Below are positions 1-9,384 of a DNA stretch of 64,000 nt, one piece after another (positions within the stretch are counted from its first letter, which is position 1; each line of letters opens with the position of its first letter). The notes below the pieces were generated by a model. That model did no database searches. It was not told the DNA's origin and saw only the letters and a program-made list of their open reading frames with translations. The DNA is from Acinetobacter radioresistens DSM 6976 = NBRC 102413 = CIP 103788 (GTDB taxonomy: Bacteria; Pseudomonadota; Gammaproteobacteria; Pseudomonadales; Moraxellaceae): NCBI RefSeq assembly GCF_006757745.1, contig NZ_AP019740.1:2418001-2482000 (forward strand), written 5' to 3'. A program made the translations under genes and the position numbers.

Positions 1-1
1 T

Positions 2-115
2 CAAGGTATTGCTGAAGGAAAATTCATCGGAATTCAAAATGATGGCGCAGTTACGTTACAAATCGCTGATGAAAGCCATACTTTTTATCAGGGCCGCTTA
101 CGCCGTCAGCAGTAA
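2..115 (+). CDS. birA: C-terminal end of biotin-protein ligase BirA (partial)
   Basis: An open frame enters from the left edge and ends at the TAA at 113-115, giving 37 residues that begin [17 protein letters not shown] and end in a basic tail. The pattern of a short beta-barrel with 'G..DG.V.L...' fits the C-terminal SH3-like domain of biotin-[acetyl-CoA-carboxylase] ligases. The next gene, 17 bases on, is coaX, a very common partner of birA in bacteria, which supports the call. BirA attaches biotin to the carboxyl-carrier subunit of acetyl-CoA carboxylase. The DNA-binding and catalytic domains lie outside the window. Confidence 0.75.
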   Translation, partial: QGIAEGKFIGIQNDGAVTLQIADESHTFYQGRLRRQQ

Positions 116-132
116 AAAATCAGGGTTGTGCT

Positions 133-867
133 ATGAGAGAGTTATGGTTAGATATTGGCAATACACGCCTGAAATACTGGATTACTGAAGATCAACAGGT
201 GATTGAACATGCAGCCGAGTTGCATTTACAGTCACCGTCTGACTTGCTGTTAGGTCTGATTCAGCACTTTAAAAGTTTAGATTTATCCCGGGTTGGCGTA
301 TCTTCGGTTCAGGATAAAAAAAATAATGATCGTATTTATAAAATTTTAAGGTTCCTGAATATTCCTGTAACTTTTGCCAAAGTTCATGCTGAATATGCTG
401 GCCTTGAATGTGCCTATGATGTCACGCAGCTCGGTATTGACCGCTGGCTGCAGGTTCTTGCCGTAGCCCGGCCAAAACAGGACTTATGTATCATCAGCTG
501 TGGAACAGCACTGACTATTGATCTGACACACGGTCATCAGCATTTAGGTGGATATATTTTGCCGAACCTCTATCTGCAACGTGATGCATTGATTCAGCAC
601 ACTAAAGGAATTCGTATTCCTGAAGCAGCTTTTGATGACTTGAGCCCTGGCCGTAATACACTCGATGCAGTACACCATGGAATATTATTAGGCCTCCTCA
701 GTACTATCAAGCATGTCTTGCTACAGTCCCCCCGTCAGTTAATTCTGACTGGAGGCGATGCACCACTGTTTGCCCGCTTCCTTGAGCAGTATGAACCTGA
801 AGTTGAAACTGATTTACTGCTCAAGGGGCTACAACGTTATATTCATTATTATTCAGTCAGCACATAA
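133..867 (+). CDS. coaX: Type III pantothenate kinase
   Basis: Phosphorylates pantothenate, the first step of coenzyme A synthesis, in the cytoplasm. The 244-residue protein has the usual length for CoaX and the ASKHA-fold marks: the phosphate loop DIGNT at residues 7-11, GIDR at 101-104, [11 protein letters not shown] with the catalytic-type Asp130, and GGYILPN around 139-145. It is most likely co-transcribed with birA. Its last 19 bases overlap the end of the convergent hydrolase gene, so the two genes share their 3' ends and no separate terminator is visible. No key motif is missing. Confidence 0.95.
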   Translation: MRELWLDIGNTRLKYWITEDQQVIEHAAELHLQSPSDLLLGLIQHFKSLDLSRVGVSSVQDKKNNDRIYKILRFLNIPVTFAKVHAEYAGLECAYDVTQLGIDRWLQVLAVARPKQDLCIISCGTALTIDLTHGHQHLGGYILPNLYLQRDALIQHTKGIRIPEAAFDDLSPGRNTLDAVHHGILLGLLSTIKHVLLQSPRQLILTGGDAPLFARFLEQYEPEVETDLLLKGLQRYIHYYSVST

Positions 868-1415
868 GGTTCAATCGCCTGCCACACCTCCGGCAGCTCG
901 GTACAGCCTTCAGAGTCAATAAAGTGCCCTTGATGCTTAGCCTGGATAACTTCAGCATCCAGGCTTTTAGCCTGTTCCAAGCTAAATTTTGGTGGTACAC
1001 GGTCATCACCCTCTGAATAGATCACAACCCGATGCTCTATCTGCTGCTTTAATAGTTCCAGGTCAATTTTGCAGGCATCAATAAAAGGGTCAACCTCTTC
1101 AAGACGCCCTAAACGACCGTTAAAGCCTGCCACCAGTACCAATTGTTTGATCTTCTGGTTCTTTAATTGATGTGATAAGTAATGCAAGGTGGCAATACAG
1201 CCCAGACTGTGACCAATAAAGATACTGTTTTCATTAATCTCTTTAATTTGCTCAGCCATTTGCTGATCCCAGTCTTGCAGTTTAGGAGTTGTTGAAGGGT
1301 CCAGACGTAGTACCTGCAAACTGACATTTTGCTGTTTGGCATATTGTTGAATCCAGGGGAACCAGTTCTGTTCAGGGCCAGCGGTATAACCATGAACTAC
1401 AATAACCTGTGTCAT
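849..1415 (-). CDS. RBBP9/YdeN-type serine hydrolase
   Basis: A 188-residue alpha/beta hydrolase of the small RBBP9/YdeN group. The visible parts are the N-terminal [12 protein letters not shown] loop, the nucleophile elbow GHSLG (Ser70 from the chosen start), an acidic residue in EGDDRVP (Asp137/138) and a histidine in HQGHFID (His164), which together form the catalytic triad. The substrate is not known for this group. I chose the ATG at 1413-1415. An in-frame GTG four codons upstream would add MRRK, but it is a weaker start and its bases may serve as the ribosome-binding region. The gene is convergent with coaX and overlaps its end by 19 bases. Confidence 0.85.
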   Translation of the reverse strand: MTQVIVVHGYTAGPEQNWFPWIQQYAKQQNVSLQVLRLDPSTTPKLQDWDQQMAEQIKEINENSIFIGHSLGCIATLHYLSHQLKNQKIKQLVLVAGFNGRLGRLEEVDPFIDACKIDLELLKQQIEHRVVIYSEGDDRVPPKFSLEQAKSLDAEVIQAKHQGHFIDSEGCTELPEVWQAIEPYVLTE

Positions 1416-1533
1416 TTTTCTTCTCACTTTTGACGATGAATGCCTTGAGTGTGCCGTAAACTATGACTGATTCGGGTAAGCAAATGTTGGGTTTTCTTAA
1501 CCTTAAAATATCTAAATTCTTAAGCTTGAAAAT

Positions 1534-1556
1534 AAAAAAGAGCGCTTAGTGCGCTC
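1534..1556 (-). terminator. Intrinsic terminator of ffh
   Basis: A six-base-pair stem (GAGCGC at 1540-1545, GCGCTC at 1551-1556) with a five-base loop. On the minus strand a run of T (A at 1534-1539 on the plus strand) follows it. It lies about 15 bases past the ffh stop. A short T-run on the other side means it could work in both directions. Confidence 0.85.
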
Positions 1557-1571
1557 TGTTTTTAAATACGA

Positions 1572-2987
1572 TTAAGGCTTTTTCTGCGGGTCGTTTCCGC
1601 CAAAAAGCGGGCCTGCGCCACCACCGCCACCAAACTGTTTTTGCAGATTGCCAAGTGAACGCATCATCTTGCTCATACCTGCGGGATTGGAGAACTTTTT
1701 CATCATTTTTGCCATCTGAGCATGCTGTTTAATCAGTTTATTGACTTCGGCGACGTCCATACCACAACCAGCAGCAATACGTTTTTTACGGCTCGGATTA
1801 ATCAGGTCAGGATTACGGCGCTCTTTTACAGTCATAGACTGAATGATAGCTTCCATTTTCTTGACCTGCTTTTCAGGATTAGCCTGCTCTAGCGCCTGCT
1901 GAATTCCTGAGTTGCTCATACCTGGCAACTTGTCCAGAAAACCCATCATGCCGCCCATTTTGCTCATCTGTTCGAATTGCATCAGCATATCTTCAAAGTT
2001 AAAACTGCCACCTTTTTGCAGTTTCTTCGCCATTTTTTCGGCTTTTTCTTTGTCGATCTTACGTTCAACTTCTTCGACCAGTGACAGAACATCACCCATA
2101 CCCAGAATACGCTGTGCAACACGTTCCGGATGGAAAGGTTCCAGGGCATCAAGTTTCTCACCCATCCCCAGAAATTTGATTGGCTTGCCGGTAATAGCAC
2201 GCACTGACAATGCCGCACCACCGCGTGCATCACCATCAGTTTTGGTCAGGATCACGCCAGTCAAAGGCAAGGCATCATTGAACGCCTTGGCAGTATTTGC
2301 AGCATCCTGACCAGTCATGGCATCTACCACGAACAGGGTTTCAGTTGGCTGAATGGCAGCATGGAGTGCTTTAATTTCACCCATCATGTCATCATCAATA
2401 TGCAGACGGCCTGCAGTATCGACAATCAGCACATCAGCAAACTTGATCTTGGCCTGTTCTATGGCACGATTCGCAATAACAATCGGATCTTCATCAGCAC
2501 TTGACTCAATGAATTCCGCACCGACTTCATTCGCAACGGTCTGAAGCTGTTTAATGGCTGCCGGGCGGTAAATATCGGCAGAAACCATTGCTACTTTTTT
2601 CTTTTGACGTTCTTTTAAAAAGCGAGCCAATTTTGCAGCAGTTGTCGTTTTACCAGCGCCCTGCAAACCTGCAAGTAGTACTATAACCGGAGGCTTTGCA
2701 GCTAAGTCAAGACTTTCATTAGCCTCTCCCATCATTTTGGTCAGTTCGTCATAGACGATCTTGACAAAAGCCTGCCCAGGAGAAAGTTGGCTCATAACTT
2801 CCTGACCCAATGCCTGTTCCTTAACTTTCGCAATAAATTCACGAGTTACAGGTAACGCAACATCGGCTTCAAGAAGCGCCATACGTACTTCGCGTAACGT
2901 ATCTTTAATATTGTCTTCGGTCAGTTGCCCTGAGCCAGTAACATTTCTTAAACTCTGCGTGAGTCGTTCTGTTAAGGTATCAAACAT
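1572..2987 (-). CDS. ffh: Signal recognition particle protein Ffh (SRP54)
   Basis: The protein part of the signal recognition particle. It binds 4.5S RNA and the signal peptides of nascent membrane proteins and docks with FtsY. At 471 residues it carries the N domain, then the GTPase G domain with GLQGAGKT at 107-114, DTAGR at 190-194 and TKTDG at about 248-252. A methionine-rich M domain follows (about 300-450, with runs such as MSKMGGMM). The tail is glycine-rich and ends in KKP. The length is slightly above the E. coli protein because of that tail. It is divergent from the CcsA/YpjD-like gene, an arrangement frequent in gammaproteobacteria. Confidence 0.97.
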   Translation of the reverse strand: MFDTLTERLTQSLRNVTGSGQLTEDNIKDTLREVRMALLEADVALPVTREFIAKVKEQALGQEVMSQLSPGQAFVKIVYDELTKMMGEANESLDLAAKPPVIVLLAGLQGAGKTTTAAKLARFLKERQKKKVAMVSADIYRPAAIKQLQTVANEVGAEFIESSADEDPIVIANRAIEQAKIKFADVLIVDTAGRLHIDDDMMGEIKALHAAIQPTETLFVVDAMTGQDAANTAKAFNDALPLTGVILTKTDGDARGGAALSVRAITGKPIKFLGMGEKLDALEPFHPERVAQRILGMGDVLSLVEEVERKIDKEKAEKMAKKLQKGGSFNFEDMLMQFEQMSKMGGMMGFLDKLPGMSNSGIQQALEQANPEKQVKKMEAIIQSMTVKERRNPDLINPSRKKRIAAGCGMDVAEVNKLIKQHAQMAKMMKKFSNPAGMSKMMRSLGNLQKQFGGGGGAGPLFGGNDPQKKP

Positions 2988-3131
2988 TGCAAAATCCGCT
3001 TAAAATGGCCAGTTGCAAAAAATCTTTCCTAAAAATAGAAAATTTATGCATAGAATGCTATAGGATACTGTAGTTCGCGTAGAATTTATATCTTATAACT
3101 TCAATATTCATAGTCCGAGAAAAGGTTTGAC

Positions 3132-3941
3132 ATGCTCAGTCTCCCCTTGGTTTTTACGATCTTAGCATTAATCGCTTATACCACATCATTCTGGTATTTG
3201 TTTGTTAATTTAATGTCTAAACATCAACCAAACCATGGGCTCATCGGCATTATGCTGGGCTTAGGACTTTTTCTGCATGCAGCAGTATTGTATAGCGATA
3301 TGCTTACACCAGCGGGCATTAATTATGATGTTTTCAACCTGATGTCTTTCACCTCAGGACTGATGCTGCTGTTGAGCCTGCTGTTTAGTACTTACCGACC
3401 GGTATTGGCCTTAAACCTGTTAGGTATACCTGTAGCGGCGACCGGTCTGGTCATGGGATTCGCTTTTAGCCGTCCGACCCAGATTATTGAGCAGCGGGAT
3501 TTAGGTTTAGACCTGCACATTATCTTATCATTATCTGCATACGCGGTTCTGCTGATGGCAACTATTCATGCGGTGCTGCTCTGGTTCCAGAACCGTGAAC
3601 TTAAAAACAAACAGAAACGCCGGATTTGGGTGAATTTATTGCCTTCTGTTCAGGCAATGGAATCCCTGCTATTTGACCTGATTATTACCGGCTTTATTTT
3701 ACTTACGATTGCCTTGGGTCTGGGTTTCTTTACTGTTGATAACTTCTTCGCCCAGCATCTGGCTCATAAAACGGCTTTTAGTATCATTTCCTGGTTTATT
3801 TATGGTGCCCTTTTACTTGGGCATTACAAATTCGGCTGGCGTGGTCAAAAGGCGATTCGCTTTACATTAGTCGGTTTTCTTTTGCTGGCTATTGGCTTCA
3901 TTGGCAGTAAATTTATTTTAGAAATGATATTAGGCCGTTAA
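3132..3941 (+). CDS. ypjD: CcsA/HemX-like inner membrane protein (YpjD)
   Basis: A 269-residue polytopic inner-membrane protein with about eight hydrophobic helices, of the cytochrome c assembly (CcsA/CcmC/HemX) superfamily. The diagnostic stretch is DLHIILSLSAYAVLLMATIH, followed by a basic LKNKQKRR loop, with the two conserved histidines about 20 residues apart as in the haem-handling family. In E. coli the homologue YpjD also sits next to ffh. Its exact role is unsettled, and I infer neither haem transport nor cytochrome assembly with confidence. It is transcribed divergently from ffh across a 144-base spacer. Confidence 0.8.
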   Translation: MLSLPLVFTILALIAYTTSFWYLFVNLMSKHQPNHGLIGIMLGLGLFLHAAVLYSDMLTPAGINYDVFNLMSFTSGLMLLLSLLFSTYRPVLALNLLGIPVAATGLVMGFAFSRPTQIIEQRDLGLDLHIILSLSAYAVLLMATIHAVLLWFQNRELKNKQKRRIWVNLLPSVQAMESLLFDLIITGFILLTIALGLGFFTVDNFFAQHLAHKTAFSIISWFIYGALLLGHYKFGWRGQKAIRFTLVGFLLLAIGFIGSKFILEMILGR

Positions 3942-3984
3942 ATAAAATTGAGTATTTTTTGAATCTCAGTTTTACGTCAGCTTC

Positions 3985-4752
3985 TTATTTTAATACTGGA
4001 TGTACACGACCAATACGCAAGGCTAATGGCCATTTAACCAGTTTGGTCTGTTGAGGATTGCCCCACATTGCCACTAATTCGGCTTGAAGTGACTTTAAGG
4101 GATCAATACCCAAGCTCTGTCTGGCTTGTTTTAATGCAGACCATGTACTGATATACCCGAGAAGCTGTTCCAGATTCCACATCATGTGCATGTTCAGAGC
4201 AGGTGTTTCAACTGGTTGAAATGGAAAAGCCAAGTTCTGGTATTCATCTTCTACATGGCGCCGTTCAGGAGGCCAATAAGGCATGATGGTGTCGTAGTAA
4301 AAATGTTGAATAGGTGCATTTACCTCTCCGTCTACATGTAACACACCATAACTTATCAGAGCGATTATGGCATCTGGACGTGCAACCCGTCTCACCTCTT
4401 CATAAAAACTTTCCAGTTTAAGCCAGTGCGCGGCTTGCGCGACCGTGATCAGATCTACACTTTCTCCGGGTAGTCCACTATTATCTGCCAAGGCAGTTTT
4501 ATAGTTTATCCGTTGATGTGGCTGAGCCTTGGCAATCTGCTCTGTACTGGCATCTGTCGCAACCACCTCATCAAAATACTCGGCAAGCAAGACCGAAAGT
4601 TGGCCTGTACCGCAGCCACAATCCAATGCACGCGCACAAGATGGAGCAAGCTCGGCCAGCATTTTGGCTAATATATGGGGGTAATTCGGCCGGTACAATG
4701 CATACTGTCTTGAGTCTTTTGAAAAATGGTCCTTAAACTGTCGGTTTTCCAT
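3985..4752 (-). CDS. Class I SAM-dependent methyltransferase, substrate unknown
   Basis: A 255-residue methyltransferase of the Methyltransf_11 type. Motif I is LDCGCGTGQLSVLLAE near residues 42-57. The acidic end of strand 2 is in VVATDAS, and the later VDLITVAQAAHWL segment matches motifs IV-V of this group. The N-terminal FSKDSRQYALYRPNYP is typical of a widespread family whose substrate is unknown in bacteria. It stands alone, convergent with the ypjD-like gene, so the context gives no hint of its substrate. Confidence 0.8.
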   Translation of the reverse strand: MENRQFKDHFSKDSRQYALYRPNYPHILAKMLAELAPSCARALDCGCGTGQLSVLLAEYFDEVVATDASTEQIAKAQPHQRINYKTALADNSGLPGESVDLITVAQAAHWLKLESFYEEVRRVARPDAIIALISYGVLHVDGEVNAPIQHFYYDTIMPYWPPERRHVEDEYQNLAFPFQPVETPALNMHMMWNLEQLLGYISTWSALKQARQSLGIDPLKSLQAELVAMWGNPQQTKLVKWPLALRIGRVHPVLK

Positions 4753-4968
4753 GGGAACCCATCCTGCCTGAATTTGAATAAAACCTTGTACAATGCAAAG
4801 CCTATCCTGTTGCTATCTATTAAAATAGTTAAAATACAAAGTAGTTTGGTAGATTAATTGATCCTCATAACTTAGTTTAATTCTATTAAAGCTTATTTTA
4901 TCTCGATTCTGGACATCCCACTTAAAAATGCGTATAACGCTGTTTTTTCATTGTCCAGGTAAGACACT

Positions 4969-5910
4969 GTGAAACTTGTTCTTGCGCCTATGGAAGGCTT
5001 AACTGATCCGATTATGCGGGATGTACTCACACATGTGGGGAGCTTTGACTGGTGTGTGACCGAGTTTATTCGTGTTACGGACTCTGTTCTGCCCGACCAT
5101 ATCTATTACAGTTATTGTCCTGAATTAAAAACTGAAGGTAAAACAGCCGCAGGTACTCCGGTTCATGTCCAGTTTTTAGGCAATAATCCTGAAATGCTGG
5201 CGGCAAATGCGGTACGCGCTGCTACACTAGGTGCTCCCGCAATCGATATGAATTTTGGCTGCCCGGCAAAAACTGTAAACCGCCATCGTGGTGGTTCTGT
5301 ACTCCTAGATGAACCAGAAGTTGTATACGAGCTAGTAAAAGCTGTACGTGATGCAGTCCCGGCCCATATTCCAGTTTCGGCTAAAATGCGCTTAGGCTAT
5401 ATGGACCGTAACTTTATGTTGGACAATGCGCATGCTATTGAAGATGCAGGCGCATCTTGGGTGACAGTTCATGCCCGTACCAAAGCTGATGGTTATACTC
5501 CGCCTGCGTTCTGGGACCAGCTGCAACCCATTCGTGAAGCCCTGAAGATTAATGTAATTGCTAATGGCGAAATCTGGAACAACACTGATGCACGTCAATG
5601 CCAGCTAGAATCTGGCTGTGAAGATTTGATGATTGGACGTGGTGCCGTTACCACCCCTGATTTAACCCAATGCATCCGCAATAACTCAGATGAACCTCTG
5701 CTTTGCTGGCAAGACCTGTTAGCTTTACAGATACGCTTTATCAATGGTCCATCCAAAACTGAAATCGGTATGGTTGGCCGTTATAAACAGTGGTTAGGCA
5801 TGATGTCAAAACATTATCCAGAAGCAAAAATGCTGTGGAATGAAATCAAACGTCTGAAAAAAATTGACGAAATTAATGAAAAGATCACAATACAGTTGGC
5901 CAGTCCGTAA
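4969..5910 (+). CDS. dusC: tRNA-dihydrouridine(16) synthase DusC
   Basis: A flavoenzyme that reduces uridine 16 in the tRNA D-loop. Visible family marks in the 313 residues are APMEGLTDPIMRD at the N-terminus, DMNFGCPAKTVNRHRGG with the catalytic-type cysteine, KMRLGYMDR, HARTKADGY, an ANGEI phosphate-binding strand and MIGRGA. The short N-terminus and the C-terminal helical part fit the DusC branch rather than DusA or DusB. The start is the GTG at 4969-4971, because no ATG precedes the conserved LAPMEGL. An AGGT 10 bases upstream may serve as the ribosome-binding site. Confidence 0.92.
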   Translation: MKLVLAPMEGLTDPIMRDVLTHVGSFDWCVTEFIRVTDSVLPDHIYYSYCPELKTEGKTAAGTPVHVQFLGNNPEMLAANAVRAATLGAPAIDMNFGCPAKTVNRHRGGSVLLDEPEVVYELVKAVRDAVPAHIPVSAKMRLGYMDRNFMLDNAHAIEDAGASWVTVHARTKADGYTPPAFWDQLQPIREALKINVIANGEIWNNTDARQCQLESGCEDLMIGRGAVTTPDLTQCIRNNSDEPLLCWQDLLALQIRFINGPSKTEIGMVGRYKQWLGMMSKHYPEAKMLWNEIKRLKKIDEINEKITIQLASP

Positions 5911-5934
5911 AATTAAAATATGATAGACTGGCCA
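5897..5934. terminator. Inverted repeat overlapping the dusC stop, possible terminator
   Basis: Nine-base perfect arms (TGGCCAGTC at 5897-5905, GACTGGCCA at 5926-5934) are separated by 20 bases and include the dusC stop codon. No clean T-run follows on either strand, so it may be an mRNA 3'-end stem rather than a true intrinsic terminator. It lies between the convergent dusC and DUF1176 genes. Confidence 0.4.
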
Positions 5935-5939
5935 TACCG

Positions 5940-6982
5940 TTACTTAACTTGTGAAACAAAAGTAGGTAACTGCCAGGCTCCACCTGCAAAACCTTTGCAT
6001 TGACCAGTGGTTGCATTGTAACTTTCTACAAAACCGTTACTGGTCCAGACCCACTCCTGCCGGCTCCAGCAGTCTCCCAAGCCACGCCCTTTATGATGGG
6101 CAAAAATTTCACCCTCACTAAAACTTGAACCCTGTGTAGTTGCCAGATGCTTGACCTGTTTAAGTTGAGGGTCCATCACCCAGTAACCTGAACCGGCATT
6201 ATAGGCACCACGCCAGCACGGACTTTCAACTACAACATTCTGCTTGTCTAATGGATAGACCGTTATCTGGTCATGATCAGGATAATTTGCTTCAAATAAA
6301 ATTGGACAGCCTTCCCGGTCTGCTGTTTTTTTAAATTTAGTAATTAGTGCCTTGGCTTGCGGGCTATTTAAGGCGAAATGTCGTGCTGTGCCCGGCCGGT
6401 AGGTTTTAGTAAGTACTGGCATAGACTGGGCCTTGATTACTTTATCTTGGCTGACATTTCCAAAACGAATCAGAGCAGATGCAGTATCTACCCGGTTCTG
6501 AAAGGCATCCATTTTAAGTAATACTGCGGTTGCGCCCTGATCAGACAGTTGCCACTGCTCCTTACCCAAACTAAAGACAATCTGGCTACTGCCCTTTAAA
6601 GCGGTTAAAAGATGCTGGGTCTGCTGTTTAGAGAGCGTACCACGCGCATTGTCTCTTTTTAGTATAATACTGCCCAGCGGGCGACCATTAATATATAAAC
6701 TAAGATAAGGAGTACCTTTAATCTGTTCCAGAAATTTTCGTCTTCATGACTAATCTGGACCTGAGCCAGCACTGCGGTATCTGGCCCAGCCTTACGTGTC
6801 AACAAAACAGATACCGGATGGGAGATGTTTTCTTCAGTCTGATAACCGGCAGCACGACAGGTACCTGTATTTTCACAGGCGAGTGACCAGTCTTTATATT
6901 CAAAGGCCAAACTGGCAGAGGTACCGGCCAGACATAATGTAGGCCACATTAAAATAGCGCCGAGACCAAATACTGTTTTCAT
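5940..6982 (-). pseudogene. DUF1176 family secreted protein, split by a -1 frameshift
   Basis: Two minus-strand frames together make one DUF1176-type protein of about 346 residues. The first (6659-6982) has a signal peptide ending LCLAGTSA and the family's YKDWSLACENTGTCRAAGY start. The second resumes as KFLEQIKGTPYLSLYINGRP and runs to 5940, including a C-x-R-G-AYN-GSGYWV segment typical of the family. The break is at about 6731-6740, where the run A-A-A-A precedes T-T-T-C. One extra A would restore a single frame. The sequence there also fits a -1 slippery heptamer, so production of a full protein by frameshifting is possible. Otherwise this is a recent one-base deletion or a sequencing error. 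The function of DUF1176 is unknown. Confidence 0.8.
6731..6737 (-). other. Slippery heptamer A-AAT-TTC at the frame break
   Basis: Read on the minus strand, the zero-frame codons GAA AAT TTC are preceded so that the heptamer is AAATTTC, of the form X-XXY-YYZ. A one-base backward slip gives AAA TTT and then CTG GAA, which is exactly the frame of the downstream half. This is seen directly. Whether ribosomes slip here is not known. Confidence 0.5.
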
Positions 6983-7096
6983 ACTGGCTTCCTGTACTTA
7001 TTTTATTGTCCCTGATATTGAATTGCATCTGCCCAGATGCCTAGTTTGAAATTGTAAATAAAAAGAAATAATTATAGTTTTTTTAAAGTTTTTTAT

Positions 7097-7690
7097 TTAC
7101 TGAGGCAGTTTAATGGCCGTAATTTTCCAGCTCCACCCACTACGACTCAAGATAAAGCTGGTATACCTATTAGCTGCAGGTACCTGAACTCTAAACCTGT
7201 TTATGCTCAAATACCCAGCCTTGTAATTTAAAGCTGTTTGTGAAGAAGATGCTGAAGCAACAGATGCCCCAGATAAGAATGAGGCAGCAGCTTTTTTAGG
7301 TTCAGGCAGATGATAAACAACTGATGAGCGTTCATACCGGGTGAGCCGGATTACTTCTGAGAACTCTTTCCCTTGTAGTAACAGTGCGACACCATATGGA
7401 TTAACCAGAGTTTCTACCAGGTAGCCAGTTAAGCTGATTGTAAGCTGCGCACCAAATTGCTCAAACGGATTAGAGCGTTGCTCAAAACCCATTTTTTGCT
7501 CTAAGTATTGGCTTAGCTGACTTTTTAAGCTTTGCCGCACAGCGGGATAATAGATATAGGCTGAAAGTTTGCCAGGCTGATTCTCCTCAACTGCCTGCTT
7601 AACCTGATAAAGTACCCAATAAGGTGATGCAAACCACCAACCGGCAATCAATAATACCAATAATCCACTGAATACTTTCAGAATTTTCAT
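7097..7690 (-). CDS. DUF2939 family membrane-anchored protein
   Basis: A 197-residue protein with one N-terminal hydrophobic segment (about residues 3-25, VFSGLLVLLIAGWWFASPYW) and then the DUF2939 pattern: a short helix VLYQVKQAVEENQPGKLSAYI followed by YPAVRQSLKSQL. This family resembles a shortened ligand-binding fold held at the outer face of the inner membrane, and its function is unknown. It lies in a run of minus-strand envelope-type genes of unknown function, with spacers too wide to claim an operon. The ATG at 7688-7690 directly precedes the hydrophobic segment. Confidence 0.75.
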   Translation of the reverse strand: MKILKVFSGLLVLLIAGWWFASPYWVLYQVKQAVEENQPGKLSAYIYYPAVRQSLKSQLSQYLEQKMGFEQRSNPFEQFGAQLTISLTGYLVETLVNPYGVALLLQGKEFSEVIRLTRYERSSVVYHLPEPKKAAASFLSGASVASASSSQTALNYKAGYLSINRFRVQVPAANRYTSFILSRSGWSWKITAIKLPQ

Positions 7691-7818
7691 ATAACCTTTA
7701 TACCATTTTATCTAAACTGGTGATGTTTATTTATTGCATCATTGGTTTCAGTTTTAGTCTTCTTTCAGCTATTCAGTTTTTATCTTAAAATCTCTGTGCC
7801 TTAGTTAATTCTTACTTT

Positions 7819-8067
7819 TTATTGAGCATACATTATAGTAGCAAAGGCATCACGCACATGCTGATTAATATAAGCTGTGAGTCCTTTACCACTGACTGCA
7901 AGCTGCTTCATCTTTTCGACATGATGTTCGCCCGCACTAATATAGGTATAGACATATTGTTTGGCTGATCCTTTAAACTGCACCATGATATAGTCCGAAC
8001 CAATATAATAAAATTCAATATGGGATTTACCGCTAACGTCTTTATATGCTTCCAAGATCAGGCCCAC
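7819..8067 (-). CDS. Small KTSC-like protein of unknown function
   Basis: An 82-residue protein with no signal peptide or membrane segment. The order is a short beta-rich start (HIEFYYIGSDYIMVQFK), a tyrosine-rich YVYTYISAG turn, then VEKMKQLAVSGKGLTAYINQHVRD. That last part resembles the small KTSC-type domains, in which an aromatic 'Y.Y' strand precedes 'G..L..YI...VR'. Such domains occur alone or fused to RNA- or DNA-related proteins, and no activity is established. The gene is isolated, with about 125 to 220 bases of spacer on each side. Confidence 0.55.
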   Translation of the reverse strand: MGLILEAYKDVSGKSHIEFYYIGSDYIMVQFKGSAKQYVYTYISAGEHHVEKMKQLAVSGKGLTAYINQHVRDAFATIMYAQ

Positions 8068-8286
8068 CTGTCTCTTAACACAGTCGCCCTATTCTATCCT
8101 GCAAGGTGAGCAACTGATTTTTTAATTTACGTTGTATTAGTTTAATCTTTCAGCCCTACCGCTTTGTATAATTTTGATCAACGGGCAAACGCTGAAAAGC
8201 AACCTGAATACTTCATGTATTTAAATAATGGCTAATAAGTTCAGCTGCCATAAAATTAGGCTTCCCATGATAAAAGATACTTATAA

Positions 8287-8667
8287 TTATTTTTCAGGCT
8301 CACATTGTACCGGCATTGCGAAACCCTCACCCTGAATAAATCCAGTCTGGTTATTTTCATTTATTGCCAGAATAAAATTGGCTGCAATATCTTTTTGTCC
8401 CTCCATTGCCAATTCATTCGCTGAGGCTAAAAGATGCTGCCGGTCATATAAAATTTTTGCTTGTCCTGACCAACAAGCGCTATAGGCACAAACCTTTAAC
8501 TCACCAGCTTGCTGCAGCTGGATATACATCGGCGTAAAATTTTCCTGATTTATTTCACAGCCACGCGCACCACAATAGATTTCGAAATCATGATTTTTGC
8601 AGCTCCAGTTGGCTGCATAAATCAAAGGGCTAGCCAACAGCAGGCTTAAAAATAAAGTACGAATCAT
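8287..8667 (-). CDS. Small exported cysteine-rich protein, unknown
   Basis: A 126-residue protein with a clear signal peptide (MIRTLFLSLLLASPLIYAA, cleavage after YAA or nearby). The mature part has seven cysteines (WSCKNHDFEIYCGARGCEI, VCAYSACWSG, and one near the C-terminus), which suggests disulfides and a periplasmic or outer-surface location. I do not recognise the family. The gene stands alone, with an A/T-rich spacer upstream. The start is the only ATG in front of the signal peptide. Confidence 0.6.
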   Translation of the reverse strand: MIRTLFLSLLLASPLIYAANWSCKNHDFEIYCGARGCEINQENFTPMYIQLQQAGELKVCAYSACWSGQAKILYDRQHLLASANELAMEGQKDIAANFILAINENNQTGFIQGEGFAMPVQCEPEK

Positions 8668-8766
8668 GACCGATTAAATCTAGAAAATTTATCGGCCAAA
8701 ATAGCGTACTTAATATCAGGAACAAAATACTTTTATTTACAATCTTGAGGTCAGATCAAAATTTTA

Positions 8767-9153
8767 TCAGGATGAAATATTAGGACTTTCTTCTTCATCT
8801 TCATAGATATAAGACATGCAACCCCAACCATCATATTCGCCGTCAAATTCTCCAGCAATTTTAGTAAACCATTCTTCTAGGTCCACAATATCTTCATGTT
8901 CAGGAATCATATTAATATGAATATTTACTATCCATAAGTTTGCCCCGTCAGTCTGCTCGTCTTCCTGAAACATGGAAACTTTTTGTTCCTGCTGCAGTAA
9001 ATGTAGCGCGCACTTTTCTGCCAGTTCCTGAGTTTTAAAAACAATAGAAAATTCGACCTCATGCAGGTCGCTCAAGTCATTGCCATCTTCATACATTTGC
9101 CAAAGTACATCGCCATTTTCATCGTCAGGAAATTGCTGATAGTCACGAGTCAT
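8767..9153 (-). CDS. RraB-family (RNase E regulator-like) protein
   Basis: A 128-residue acidic cytoplasmic protein with the RraB pattern: ENGDVLWQMYEDGNDLSDLHEVEFSIVF-type opening, a central VNIHINMIPEHEDIVDLEEWF helix region, and the closing GEFDGEYDGWGCMSYI. In E. coli RraB binds the RNase E scaffold and changes mRNA decay. Many distant RraB-domain proteins have no proven role, so the regulator function is an inference from family membership. The C-terminus (EDEEESPNISS) is strongly acidic. It is a single gene with no obvious partner. Confidence 0.7.
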   Translation of the reverse strand: MTRDYQQFPDDENGDVLWQMYEDGNDLSDLHEVEFSIVFKTQELAEKCALHLLQQEQKVSMFQEDEQTDGANLWIVNIHINMIPEHEDIVDLEEWFTKIAGEFDGEYDGWGCMSYIYEDEEESPNISS

Positions 9154-9384
9154 GAGATTATCCTTGTTATGCTTGTGGTCATTATAAATAAATCATCATT
9201 ATTCAATATCAGCACAAAGATTAATCTATTTTAATTTCACATGACCAGCTTAATTCTGTTTCTAATTAATTCATGATGATTTTAAATATAAAGTTTATAA
9301 CCAGGCATCTGGTTTAAGAACTAGCCTGTTTTATATTTAAATTAATTTATATAGCTAATATACCAGTTTAAAGATCACCTGCGA

